Source: Arachis hypogaea (Eukaryota; Streptophyta; Magnoliopsida; Fabales; Fabaceae). Taken from it: a stretch of DNA of 64,000 bases. Within the stretch, counting starts at the first letter, position 1; each line of letters opens with the position of its first letter. Made by a program: the position numbers and the translations under genes. Positions 47,519 through 57,336 of the stretch are shown piece by piece. The DNA lies in assembly GCF_003086295.3 (NCBI RefSeq), contig NC_092052.1:27937427-28001426 (forward strand), written 5' to 3'. The notes beneath the pieces are model-generated. The model did not search any database, was not told where the DNA came from, and saw nothing but the letters and a program-made list of their open reading frames with translations.

Positions 47519-48981
47519 TGATGAGAGAACTTTTGCGTGGTCTAGAAATTTGCGGATAAATCCTCGTTGCAAGTATAGTTTCTAAACCTTCAAAAGTCCT
47601 TTCACACAAATGTTTTTGGTTGTCACAAGTAACAAACCCCTAAATAAATTGATAACCAAAGTATTCAAACCTCGGGTCGTCTTCTCAAGGAACTGCAGGG
47701 AAGTAAGTTCTTATTATTGGTTATGGAGATTGTAAATTGGGGTTTTGAGAATGAGGAGTGAATAGTTTAATCATCAATTAAAGTAAATGAAGAACAAGTA
47801 ATTTAAATGGCAAGTAAAATAAATAAATGACTGAAAATAAACTTTTGGCAAGGTATGAGAAATTAGAGGTCCTATCCTAGCTATCCTTATCAATGATGAT
47901 GAGAATTGAATCTTAATTCCACTTTGTTAACATTTACTAAGATAAAGGAAGGTCAAGGGATTAATTGGTTTGACCTTCGAATCCTATTTATTTCCTAAGA
48001 AAAGATTGGGATTATTGAAGTTCAGTTTAATTAACAAAGATAACAATTATCATTCATGTTTGAGTTTGATAACTCTTGAGTTATTGATTTCTTAACCAAG
48101 ACCAAAAGGAGAAAAGTAAATTAACTGGAATAAAAATGCCTCCAGATGGGAATAACAATAATGTAAATAAAAGAAAGCAATATTAAACTGAAATACCTCA
48201 AATAACATTAATTCAAAGATGTAATCTGTAACATGGAAGAATTCATAAGCCAAATAGGCAACATAACTAATATAAGCATTAAAGTATCTGAAAGTAAGAG
48301 ATAAATATAAAGTAAAAGAACATTGAAACATGGGATTCAGAGTCACTCCTAAAACTAAGAGAAATCCTAAATCCTAATCCTAAGAAAGAGGAGAGAATCT
48401 CCCTCTCAAAACTAAATCTAAATCATGAAAACTAACTAAAGTGGAGACTCTCCTTGAATGGATGCATTCTCCCACTTCATAACCTCTGGTCTATGCCTTC
48501 TGGACTTGGATTTGGGCCAAAAGGGGCTTCAGAATTCGCTATGGGCATTTTCTGCAATTTCTGGTGCATGGCCTCTCTCACGCGTCTACGTGGGTCACAC
48601 GGTCGCGTCAGTCATGCGACTGCGTCGCTGCTTCTTTGTGCTTGGCATGCGGCAGCGTCGTCCATGCGATCGCGTGGATGCCAGTTTCTACAAAAACTCC
48701 GTTTTATGCTTTCCTTCCATTTTTGTATGTTTCCTTTCCATCCTTTAAGTCATTCATGCCTTAGAAGATCTGAAACTACTCAACACACTAATCACGGCAT
48801 CGAATGGAAGTAAAGGTAATTAAAATAATTAATTTTAAAGCATAGGAAACATGTTTTTTACATACATCACATAATAAGGAAGGGAAAGTAAAACCATGCA
48901 ATTAATATGAATAAGTGGGTGAAGGATTGAATAAATCACTCAGATTAAGCACAAAATATATCATAAAATATGGGTTTATCA
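47519..48981 (-). repeat. 3' LTR of element D (1463 bp)
   Basis: On the plus strand it reads TGATGAGAGA ... GGGTTTATCA. It contains a short GC-rich tract of CGCGGTCGCGT-like words at about 48580-48672 and lacks two stretches of about 32 and 50 bp that the 5' LTR has in the same tract. Confidence 0.92.
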
Positions 48982-49019
48982 ACCTCCCCACACTTAAACA
49001 ATAGCATGTCCTCATGCTA
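48982..49019 (-). other. 3' hairpin and polypurine tract of element D
   Basis: On the minus strand TAGCATG, loop AGGA, CATGCTA (49019-49002) is a perfect 7-bp stem. It is followed by TTTAAGTGTGGGGAGGT, which abuts the LTR at 48981. The purine-rich end is a conventional PPT. Confidence 0.72.
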
Positions 49020-50650
49020 AGTCCAAGAGTAATGTTAGGTTAAAGTGGTGGAATGTCATGCAATGCAATCTAATCTAAATGCAACTACCTATATGAATGA
49101 TGCATCATGCAATTCTAGTTTTTATTCACTTGTATATAAAGCTTGCATGTAGTTGAATTGATTCACATTCTCAAGGAGTCATATATATATATATATATAT
49201 AGCCAAACCTTAGATAATGATAAAGCACTTTTACAGTTGAGATGGGAGAGAAAAATATTTTATAAACTTGCAAGACAATTAATAATTCAAGCAGAGATAT
49301 ATGTTAATGAGCTATTGAACCCTTGCTGGATTTTGTGTTTACTCTTTAGTCACTCAGTGTTTATTGGGTTAATCACTCTATTCTTCTTTTTATCCTTACT
49401 TTCTATAACTTTGTTCTTCATCTAACCAATCAACAATTATAGAATATAGACATACCAAAAATTATGAGGTCTTTAGTTAAGGTTGTAATGGGGCCAAGGC
49501 AAAGGTAAGGGTATATGTATAAGGCTAAGTGAGCTAATAAGTGAATCCTTAATTAATCTAAGATCTCACCTAACATACATACTTTGTAAAGCAAAGCTTC
49601 TTTTACCTATTTTCCCATATTTTCCCACTTTTGATGTTACATGCTCATGTTTCAATATTTATTATTTTTATCCCATGTGCATTACTTTATTTCACATTTG
49701 GGGAATTTTTTTGTGTCCCCTTTATTCATAACACTTTTTTTTTTAAAATGCACATGGTAATTCAATTATTTTGATTCCACATGAGCATGCTTCCCAAAAC
49801 TTTTATTTTGAATTATTTTATTCTTTTCAACTTTTCTACCTTTTGTTTTTATCATTCATGTTCCCAATAGGTTTTCCCACATTTAAACCATACATAATTT
49901 CCTATCTTAAGCTAACCAAGGATTCAACTTGGGATTTTTATTTTGTTTTTCTGCTTAAGGCTAGTAATGTGGTTTATAGAATAAAAGGGATTTAAAGGCT
50001 CAAGGGGTCTAACAAGGGTGATGTAAAAGGTAGGCTATTTTGTGATAAGTGAGCTAAAATCAAATAATGGCCTCAATCACACTCTTGGTATGTATTTCTA
50101 TTCTATAATCGGACATATAGATTAAAACAAAGTAAAGAACACCAGAATACAAAAGAAGGGTGGAACACACAGGAATAAAATATTATGGTTTGAATGTAAC
50201 CATACAATTAAGCTCAAAACTCACAGGCTGTGTGTTCTCTAGCTCAAAAATCATATATCAATTATGTATGTCATGCAGGTTTAGTTAAAAGCTCCCATTA
50301 TTCTCAATGTAAAACTTATATTGAATGGCTTTAAAGTTCTATTGTGTTCAAGTTCCTAGTTTACTTCCTTTTTATATTTTTCAATTCAAACTAAGCTATC
50401 TTATGCTAAAAAGGGTAAACTATACTAATTAATCCACAATTTCTATAACTAATAAGTTAGAATTGCAACTAAACTAAATGGCTAAAGTATGAACTAAAGT
50501 GCAATATAGAATAAATACATAAAATAGTAATACATATAAGTACTGAGAAAATAAAGATAAAAATAAAGAGAAAAATACAGAAAAGTAGCAAAATAAATAA
50601 AAAGAGTATGTAGTGGTTCACCAAAAAAAAAAAAGAACGCCAGAGATGGT
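49020..50650 (-). other. Element D 3' untranslated region
   Basis: AT-rich sequence with no supported ORF. An (AT)n microsatellite is at about 49182-49200. It lies between the internal and terminal hairpin modules. Confidence 0.55.
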
Positions 50651-50651
50651 G

Positions 50652-50690
50652 ACCTCCCCACACTTAAAATGTAGCATCGTCCCCGATGCT
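50652..50690 (-). other. Internal hairpin and polypurine tract of element D
   Basis: On the minus strand AGCATCG, loop GGGA, CGATGCT (50690-50673) is a perfect 7-bp stem. It is followed by TTTTAAGTGTGGGGAGGT, the same purine tract as at the 3' LTR. The paired bases differ from the terminal copy on both sides of the stem. Confidence 0.68.
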
Positions 50691-51032
50691 CACTCAAGCA
50701 GGGTGTGAAGGGGTGTCATCACTGGAAGGACGGGTAGCTGAGGTCTCTGTGGTGGTGGTCTGAGGATCAGCCTGCTGCAGAGGAGGTGCTGACTGGATAG
50801 GGATCTCGGGGTCTACAGCCTGAATCTGAGGCGGAGCCTCCTGGTGTGATGCTGCCTGCTAGGTGCCTGCCTGCTCTGTCTCGCTCTAGGGATGGGTCTC
50901 TGCCTCGTGATCATTCGCCTCCTCCTCAGATGCCTCGGATGGTGTGTCAGGCTCGAAAGAGATGTCGCCAGAGCGTATCATCAGCTTCAGGTTCTCATAA
51001 CGTCGCTTGTTGCGACGCTCCATCTGGTCAAG

Positions 51033-53540
51033 TCATCGGAACAGGCGGTGCACTAGATGATAGATGGGCTCTGGGGCAGGTGGAGGTGCAGTGGTGGTGG
51101 CAGGGGTAGCTGTGGAAGAAGAGGGGTCGGCAGATGGTGTGGCTGTGTCAGCAGTAGCAGTGAGGAATTGAGGTTTGTAGCCCAAAGCCAGAAAGTTCCT
51201 GCTGTGAGGGATAATCTTCTTGCATTCTGCAGCAGGTGGCTTTTCATCAGCATCCTCCCAAGACACGTCAGCTCGACGGCCTAGCTGTGTAACCAAATAA
51301 GGAAAGGGAAGAGTGCCTCGGACGTGGACCCTGGCCATATAGTACCAGATAAAGCGTGGCATGTACAGGTCCTTACCCTCTATCACACACCATAGGAGGG
51401 TGATCATAGCGGCTGGTATCTCAGTCTCGTGAGTACTCGGCATAAAAAAGTTGCTAAGTAACTGATGCCATAGCCGAGCCTCATCATTCAAGTAAATTCG
51501 CTTGATTTCCTTTGGCATGGTAGTGTTCTGACCCATAATCCATGGAACGGTCGAGTCAAGGGCTATCCTGGCCTTTACTGCATCCCAATCAAATCGCATG
51601 AAGCGCATATTGAAGAACTGAAGATTGATGGTTTAGAGGTTATAGTAAACTCTCGTTGTAAGTATAGTTACTAAACCAAGCAATCAACCTTTCTTACAAA
51701 CGTTTTGGTTGTCACAAGTAACAAACCCCTTTAAAATTGATAACCGAGTATTTAAATCTCGGGTCATCTTCTCAAGGAATTGCAGGGAGGTACGTTCTTA
51801 TTATTGGTTATGAGTTTGTAAATTAGGGGTTTTAGAAATTAGGGAGCAGTATGTTGCATAAGAAGAATAAAATAAATAAATAACTATAAAATAAACTCTT
51901 GGCAAGGTATGAAAACAGGAAGTCCTATCTTGGTTATCCTTATCAATTGTAATGAGAATTGGATTTTTCTCCCACTTTGTTGACCTCTAACTATGAAGGT
52001 AAGTTAAGTGGATGAATTAATTTTTATTCCTCAGGTCCTAGTCTTTCCTTGGGAAAGGCTAGAGTTATTGGAACTCGAATTAATTCTTGAAGAATTCCAA
52101 TTTTCAATCAACAATGAGTTTGATAACTCAAGTGTTTCCAATGATTCAACCAAAGCCAAAAGGGAAGAAAGTCTACTTGAATGAAAATAACTTGGATAAA
52201 CACAGAGCATTAATAAATTAAAGAGAGCAATCATAAGTCTGAAATACCTCAAATTATATTAAATAAAATATTCAAATCATAACATGGAAAAGTTCATAAA
52301 TTAAATTGGGAAAATAAAAATAAAGAACCTGTGATTGAGAGTCGCTCCTAAAACTAAGAGAAATCCTAAATCCTAATCCTAAGAGAGAGGAGAGAACCTC
52401 TCTCTCTAAAAACTACATCTACTCCTAAAATTGTGAATATGAGAGCATGATTATAAATGGATGCATTCTCTCACTTTATAGCCTCTAATATGTGTTTTAT
52501 GGGCCGAGAACTGGGTCAGAAATAGCCCAGAAATCGCTGAAGGAGAAATCTACCATGCTGGTTTTTCGTCACTGCGACGTGGCCGCATGGAGTACGCGGC
52601 CGCGTTGCCTAGCGTCAGAACAACTATGGCATATTATATATCAAATCGAAGTCCCGGATGTTAGCTTTACAACGCAACTGGAACTGCGTCGTTTGGACAT
52701 CTGTAGCTCAAGTTATGACTGTTTGAGTGCGAAGAGGTCAGGCTGGACAACTTAGCAATTTCTCCAACTTCTTGTATTCCTTCCACTTTGCATGCTTCTT
52801 TTCCGTCCTCCAAGCCATTCCTGCCCTATAATCTCTAAAAGCACTTAACACACATATCAAAGCATCTAATGGTAATAAGAGAGGATTAATAATAAGATCA
52901 AAGAAGCATGTTTTCAATCAAAGCACATAATTAGGAAGGCAAATGTAAAACCATGCAAATAGTATGAATAAGTGGGTAAAGAGTTGATAAAATCCACTCA
53001 ATTGAGTACAAGATAAACCATGAAATAGTGGTTTATCACATATCTTCCTCAGCTTGCTGATAACCATCCAGCTAATCAGTTTTAGGCAGAAGCTTCAGAA
53101 CATCTTCAATGGCCTCTTCAGTGACCAGAATTTGCTTTCCTCTAAGGTTCACTGCATCTAGAGAGGTTTTGAAGTAATTGCAATAGAATTCCCTAACCCG
53201 ATGCATTGACCTCAGTCAGAGGTCTTTCCAGGAAGAACCAACCTCTTTGTTTGATCTGGTCAGAGGTGTATTGCTGGAGTTCTTCTCGGATCTTCAGAGT
53301 TCTCTCCAGGTATAGGTTCCTGGAGGCTGCAAACACCGGATACCTCAGCTCACAGTATCGGTTTGCAAACTTTACTGGATCAGTAGCAGGGATTAGCTGG
53401 TCGGCCTTCTCCTGCGGGGTAAAATTTTTCTCCCGCAAGGAGGCATTATGCATGAGATCTATGATAGACATAGAGGCTTCTCCTCTTTTCCGTTTGCCAG
53501 TTGTTGCCTTTCCTTTCCCTTTTTTGTGGGAGTCTGACAT
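51033..53540 (-). pseudogene. Element D env-position ORF, split by a solo LTR
   Basis: The upstream part (53540-53193) starts MSDSHKKGKGKATTGKRKRG and has PATDPVKFANRYCELRYPVF and KQRGWFFLERP. A stop follows at 53193-53195; recognisable sequence continues to the solo LTR at 53038. The downstream part (51608-51033) has DEARLWHQLLSNFFMPSTHE, MITLLWCVIEGKDLYMPRF and a Pro/Thr/Ala-rich tail. It belongs to the same putative plant transposon protein family as the ORFs in B and C. A good 3' splice site (TTTTTCAG|G) directly precedes the ATG at 53540. No membrane segment is seen. Confidence 0.75.
51611..53038 (-). mobile_element. Solo LTR (1428 bp) inside element D
   Basis: A perfect TSD CATAT (51606-51610 and 53039-53043) flanks it. 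On the minus strand it begins TGATAAACCACT and ends AGTTCTTCA. It is related to LTRs E and F. It has the cross-family block at about 52625-52690 and CGCGGCCGCGT-like palindromes at about 52565-52605. It lies within the env-position ORF of D. Confidence 0.88.
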
Positions 53541-54949
53541 CCTGAAAAACAGAATTCAAGGATATAATAAAAACAGGAAAACAAGGAGGCAATTAACAAA
53601 AGAAGCACATAGTGGCAAAGGGCAGGAGAGTAATGAATATGAGCTAAGTAAATGTGCATTAAGGATTGAATAGGAGTTAAAAGTTCAAAAAGAAGAAATC
53701 ACAATCCAAAATGTAATTGAACTCATGTTAAATAGAAAAATTAACATCATGCCATGGTTAGTATGTTAAAAGAAAGTGAAAGAAAATCAGAAGAGAAGTT
53801 TTTAAAGGTTAGGTTAGTTAGAATTGAAAAAGAGTTTAGGAAGTTAACATTAGTGAGTTAGCAAAAAGTAGGTTAAAGTAAGTGGCATAATGATAAGTTT
53901 CTAAGTAACAAGCATTCACAATTAAAGGCTACATGTAACTCATAACCAAACATGGAAAACAGGTTGATGATGATTCAGATGGATATAGAATTAGCAAAAA
54001 TGGAATCAAACATCGAAAATGAAATTTATGAACCAGGAAATCAAAAAGGAGAAGAAAGCATGCCCTGGCAGTCATGAATTGGTTTGGTTAAAGCAGAGGA
54101 AAGCAGAGTTCAAAAGGCCAAAACCAAAACATGAATGAAAACATTTTACAGAAATTTGGGCAGCATTCCGGTTAAAATTGGATTGTCCTGGAAAATAAAC
54201 AGCAATCAAATAGTTCATATGAGTCAAAATTAAAGCTGCAATTACATATAAGGAATATAAACATGAAAATATAGTGTACAGAGCAGCAAGAAAAAAGAAA
54301 GTACACCATATGAACATTACAGTCATCACAGCAACAGCAGAATAAAACAAGAAACAGGAACAGTGCAATTAAACAGAGCTAAATCCACTAACCACATCCT
54401 AGGCTACCTAACAACTTAAAATCCACTACAACATGCATATCTAACTAGCCTAATGACGAACAGAAATAGAAAAATAAGAATTAACGACGAAGGATAGAAG
54501 GGTGGCATTCGTCGGAACCTGGTAGGCGTAAGAGAGAGAGTGGGGCAGAGAGGTGGCGAGGGATGACGGTGGTGGCGTCCGACGCGGCGGAAGAGGGTGC
54601 GCAGCGGCGGTTGCTGCTGTGCGGAGGGAGGGAGGGAAAGGGGGGTGTAATGGGGGTAGGGGGTAATAGGGGAAGGAAGGGGGCGTGGATGGCGCTGGGC
54701 GGTGACGGCGGCGAGGGGGTGGTGGTGGCGCGGCGTGGAAGTGGCGGTTAGGGGGGAAGAAAAAGAAAGAAGAAGAGAGAAGGGGGAAGGAGGAAGGGGG
54801 TGGGTGGCGGCGGGGTCTGAGTGGTTGGCAGCGTCTGGCGGTGGCAGTGATGGTGGTTGGGTGGTGGTTGGGGGTTGGAGAAGAAGAGAGGAAGTTGAGT
54901 GGGCTTGGGGAGGGGGGCGCGACTGATAGGGTTCGCGTGACTGGGGGTT
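53541..54949 (-). other. Element D spacer with a pyrimidine-rich tract
   Basis: The minus strand from about 54930 to 54500 is very C/T-rich (CCACC, CCTTCC runs) and is open in two frames that would give Pro/Ser-rich peptides. This looks compositional rather than coding. A donor-like CCAG|GTTCC is near 54520 and an acceptor at about 53543, so the AT-rich part between could be an intron of a subgenomic mRNA for the next ORF. Confidence 0.45.
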
Positions 54950-55435
54950 TTAATTTGAATCCACACGATCGCGTGGGGCATGCGGTCGCGTGGTTGGGGC
55001 GAAAAGGTGGTTGACGCGATCGCGTGGGCGACGCGATCGCGTGGAGGGCAAAAAGAGTAAATGACGCGATCGCCTGGGGCATGCGATCGCGTCGCTGGAA
55101 TTTGTGCTAAACGCACGAATCCAGCGTCGTTTCAGCGCAACTCTCTGTCTCCTTTTGGGGTGTTGTGTAATCCTATGCGACACGATCGCGTCGCTCACGC
55201 GGTCGCATGGGATTGGTATTGTGCAAGTGACGCGATCGCGTCAGGGACGCGATCGCGTGGGCATTTTGTGCAAAATGCACAATGGCCGCACGATTCCAGC
55301 CTAACTTTCTGGACGTTGGATCTTTATGCCGATCTCCAAGTCACGCGGCCGCGTGAATGACGCGGTCGCGTGGGAAGTGTTTTCGTAACTTGACGCGATC
55401 GCATGAGTGATGCGGTCGCGTCGCGCACCCTTTTT
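54950..55435 (-). repeat. GC-rich palindrome tract of element D
   Basis: At least ten copies of words such as ACGCGATCGCGT and ACGCGGTCGCGTGG within 480 bp, in otherwise AT-rich sequence. The same words occur in the LTRs of D. It lies just downstream (element sense) of the junction hairpin, the position occupied by the GGCGTTNAACGCC tract in element C. Confidence 0.8.
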
Positions 55436-55585
55436 TTTATATGCAGGTATGCAATTATGCAGTATGCAGAATGCAATGGTTAATATGAATGAGATGCAAG
55501 ACTCCAGGTTCAATATAATAAAATAAAATAAAACTTGAAAACAAATAAAACTAAATAAAAATTGAAAAAGGGACGATCATACCAT

Positions 55586-55603
55586 GGTGGGTTGTCTCCC
55601 ACC
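55586..55603 (-). other. Junction hairpin of element D
   Basis: On the minus strand GGTGGG, loop AGACAA, CCCACC: a perfect 6-bp stem starting 49 nt after the ORF1 stop. Compared with element C, one base pair is exchanged (C-G to G-C), which keeps the stem. Confidence 0.7.
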
Positions 55604-55652
55604 TAGCACTTTTAGTTAAAGTCCTTAAGTTGGACATTGGATGAGCTTCCTG

Positions 55653-57218
55653 TTATGGTGGCTTGTGCTTAAATTCATCCAAAAATCTCCACCAATGCTT
55701 GGAATGCCAATAGCCTCCGGGGTCCCAAACTAGGCATGTGAAGCTTCTGAGCAGCTTCAAATAGATTCTCAGGCTCCCGGGTTGACGAATGTCAGAATAG
55801 ATTCCAGGATCCCAAACTTGGCTTTTGAATCCGCCTTCGTCTTGATCTATACTTTTCCATCTGGGCAGTTTAGAAATTAGATTCTCACCAGGATAACCAA
55901 ATATTTTCCGAGATTCCTCTGATTGATCATGATGCCAATCCGTGCACTTCAAGTTGAAGCGTGGAACCTTATTGAACCTTGTGCACCAGCTCTGAGTACG
56001 AGCCATTTTCTGCTTACTCTTAAAGCCGCAGAGAGCTCTAAGCTGGCCATCTATTTTAAGCAAACCATATTCAAGTGGAAAAATACAGTTAAAGGTTAAG
56101 GATTGTACCCACTTGAAGCTTGTATTGGGTGGTAATGGCCTTGGGATAGGTGGTTTCGGTGGTTTTGTGAGTTCTACTCCCTTGTGCTCTTCTGTGAAAT
56201 TCTCCACTTCCTTGCAAGATTCTTCAAATGTATCCATGTCTTGATCAAAGCTATCTATATCTTCCTCATCACTTAAGTCATAGACTGTAGGTTGAGAGAA
56301 ATCTACCTCCGTATCATCTTCGTATTCACTTGGAGAAGATTCTTCGATCTCAGAGAATTCGCTTGCGGATGCAAGTTCATTACTAGGAGAACTTGACTTG
56401 TGACTATCATCATCAAGGAAACTTGCTTCTTGGATTATTCTGTCTAGTTCTTCATGAAATACCTGCCTTGGGGACTGCGCACAATCCTCCTTAGCATCAA
56501 TTGTAACGTTTTTGACAGAATTCTCCACAACTCTGGATTCCCATGGAGGTTCAGCGTCTCCTAAGTCTTCAACCAACTCTTCTTCTTTAACAATAACAGC
56601 TTCCTCTACTTGTTCCAGTACGAAGCCATGCTCTGTCTTGTCCACTGGAGTTTCTAGTATCTCCTTCATACTACGCTCTTCGTTAGATTGTCCACATGGG
56701 GCTGTGGGAGGTCCTTGAATGTTCGAACGTCTAGAAGATAATTGACTTACTACTTGCTCCAGTTGATGAAGGGTTGTTTGAAGTCGATTTACTGTTTCCT
56801 TGAGGCGAACCTCTGATTCTCGGGGTGATAGATTTGGATATGGCATAGGGGGAAGTGGTGGTGTTTGGGAGTGATTGGATTGGAATCGGGGTAAATGAGG
56901 ATCATATGGTGGTGAATGGTGAAAAGGAGCTTGTGAGTGTGGTGGCTCGGAGTTATGTTGAGAGGATGGCCTATAAGCACAGGGTGGGGCTTGTTGGTAA
57001 TTACAAGGTTGTCCACCATGTCTATTTGCTTGGTATGCATTGTAGAATGGTCTTTGTCCATGATATCTTGGAGGGTATTGTTTCCTAAAGGGTTGATCAG
57101 ATCCTCTTGGCTCCATCCATCTTTGATTGTTCTGACCTTGATGCATGTTCCTGTTATAACTTCCATTCCTTTCAATAACATTAGAACCAAACTCAAAGCG
57201 AAAGGTGTGAGAATTCAT
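55653..57218 (-). CDS. Element D ORF1, unfamiliar 521-aa protein
   Basis: I do not recognise this protein. The start is taken at 57218 (MNSHTFRFEFGSNV), because the 25 upstream codons are a hydrophobic run lying in the leader. Residues 1-130 are rich in Pro, Gln, His and Tyr. Residues about 135-165 (RLKETVNRLQTTLHQLEQVV) look like a short coiled coil. A long acidic, Ser/Glu-rich middle follows (LSDEEDIDSFDQDMDTFEE). The C-terminal 170 residues are more conserved-looking: PPNTSFKWVQSLTFNCIFPL, EYGLLKIDGQLRALCGFKSK, QVWDPGIYSDIRQPGSLRIY and WWRFLDEFKHKPP. No protease, RT or zinc knuckle is seen. It occupies the gag-pol position of a mobile element and is uninterrupted, so selection or very recent insertion is implied. 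A structural (gag-like) role is only a guess. Confidence 0.7.
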   Translation of the reverse strand: MNSHTFRFEFGSNVIERNGSYNRNMHQGQNNQRWMEPRGSDQPFRKQYPPRYHGQRPFYNAYQANRHGGQPCNYQQAPPCAYRPSSQHNSEPPHSQAPFHHSPPYDPHLPRFQSNHSQTPPLPPMPYPNLSPRESEVRLKETVNRLQTTLHQLEQVVSQLSSRRSNIQGPPTAPCGQSNEERSMKEILETPVDKTEHGFVLEQVEEAVIVKEEELVEDLGDAEPPWESRVVENSVKNVTIDAKEDCAQSPRQVFHEELDRIIQEASFLDDDSHKSSSPSNELASASEFSEIEESSPSEYEDDTEVDFSQPTVYDLSDEEDIDSFDQDMDTFEESCKEVENFTEEHKGVELTKPPKPPIPRPLPPNTSFKWVQSLTFNCIFPLEYGLLKIDGQLRALCGFKSKQKMARTQSWCTRFNKVPRFNLKCTDWHHDQSEESRKIFGYPGENLISKLPRWKSIDQDEGGFKSQVWDPGIYSDIRQPGSLRIYLKLLRSFTCLVWDPGGYWHSKHWWRFLDEFKHKPP

Positions 57219-57315
57219 AGTAGCAAAAAGAAATAAAGAGGGGAAAAATAAAGACAAATAAACAAGTAAAAGAAAAATATTTAAAATAACCAATAATAAG
57301 GCACACGATTGCAGT

Positions 57316-57333
57316 TCCCCGGCAACGGCGCCA
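57316..57333 (-). other. Element D primer-binding site
   Basis: On the minus strand TGGCGCCGTTGCCGGGGA, an exact 18-nt complement of the plant tRNA-Asp 3' end, three bases from the LTR at 57337. Confidence 0.9.
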
Positions 57334-57336
57334 TTT

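Noticed and set aside
51033..51608. 191-codon ORF as an independent gene
   Set aside because: It is the downstream half of the env-position ORF cut by the solo LTR. Its start lies in the TSD.
54450..55082. 210-codon minus-strand Pro/Ser-rich ORF
   Set aside because: Composition-driven: a pyrimidine-rich strand is open in more than one frame and no domain is seen.
54950..55435. CRISPR or CpG-island promoter reading of the GC-rich tract
   Set aside because: The words are clustered irregularly and are shared with the LTRs of the same element. No gene starts here.
57316..57333. Match to tRNA-Asp as a tRNA gene
   Set aside because: Only the 18-nt 3' end is matched, in antisense, next to an LTR. 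It is a primer-binding site, as at 34480 and 24747.
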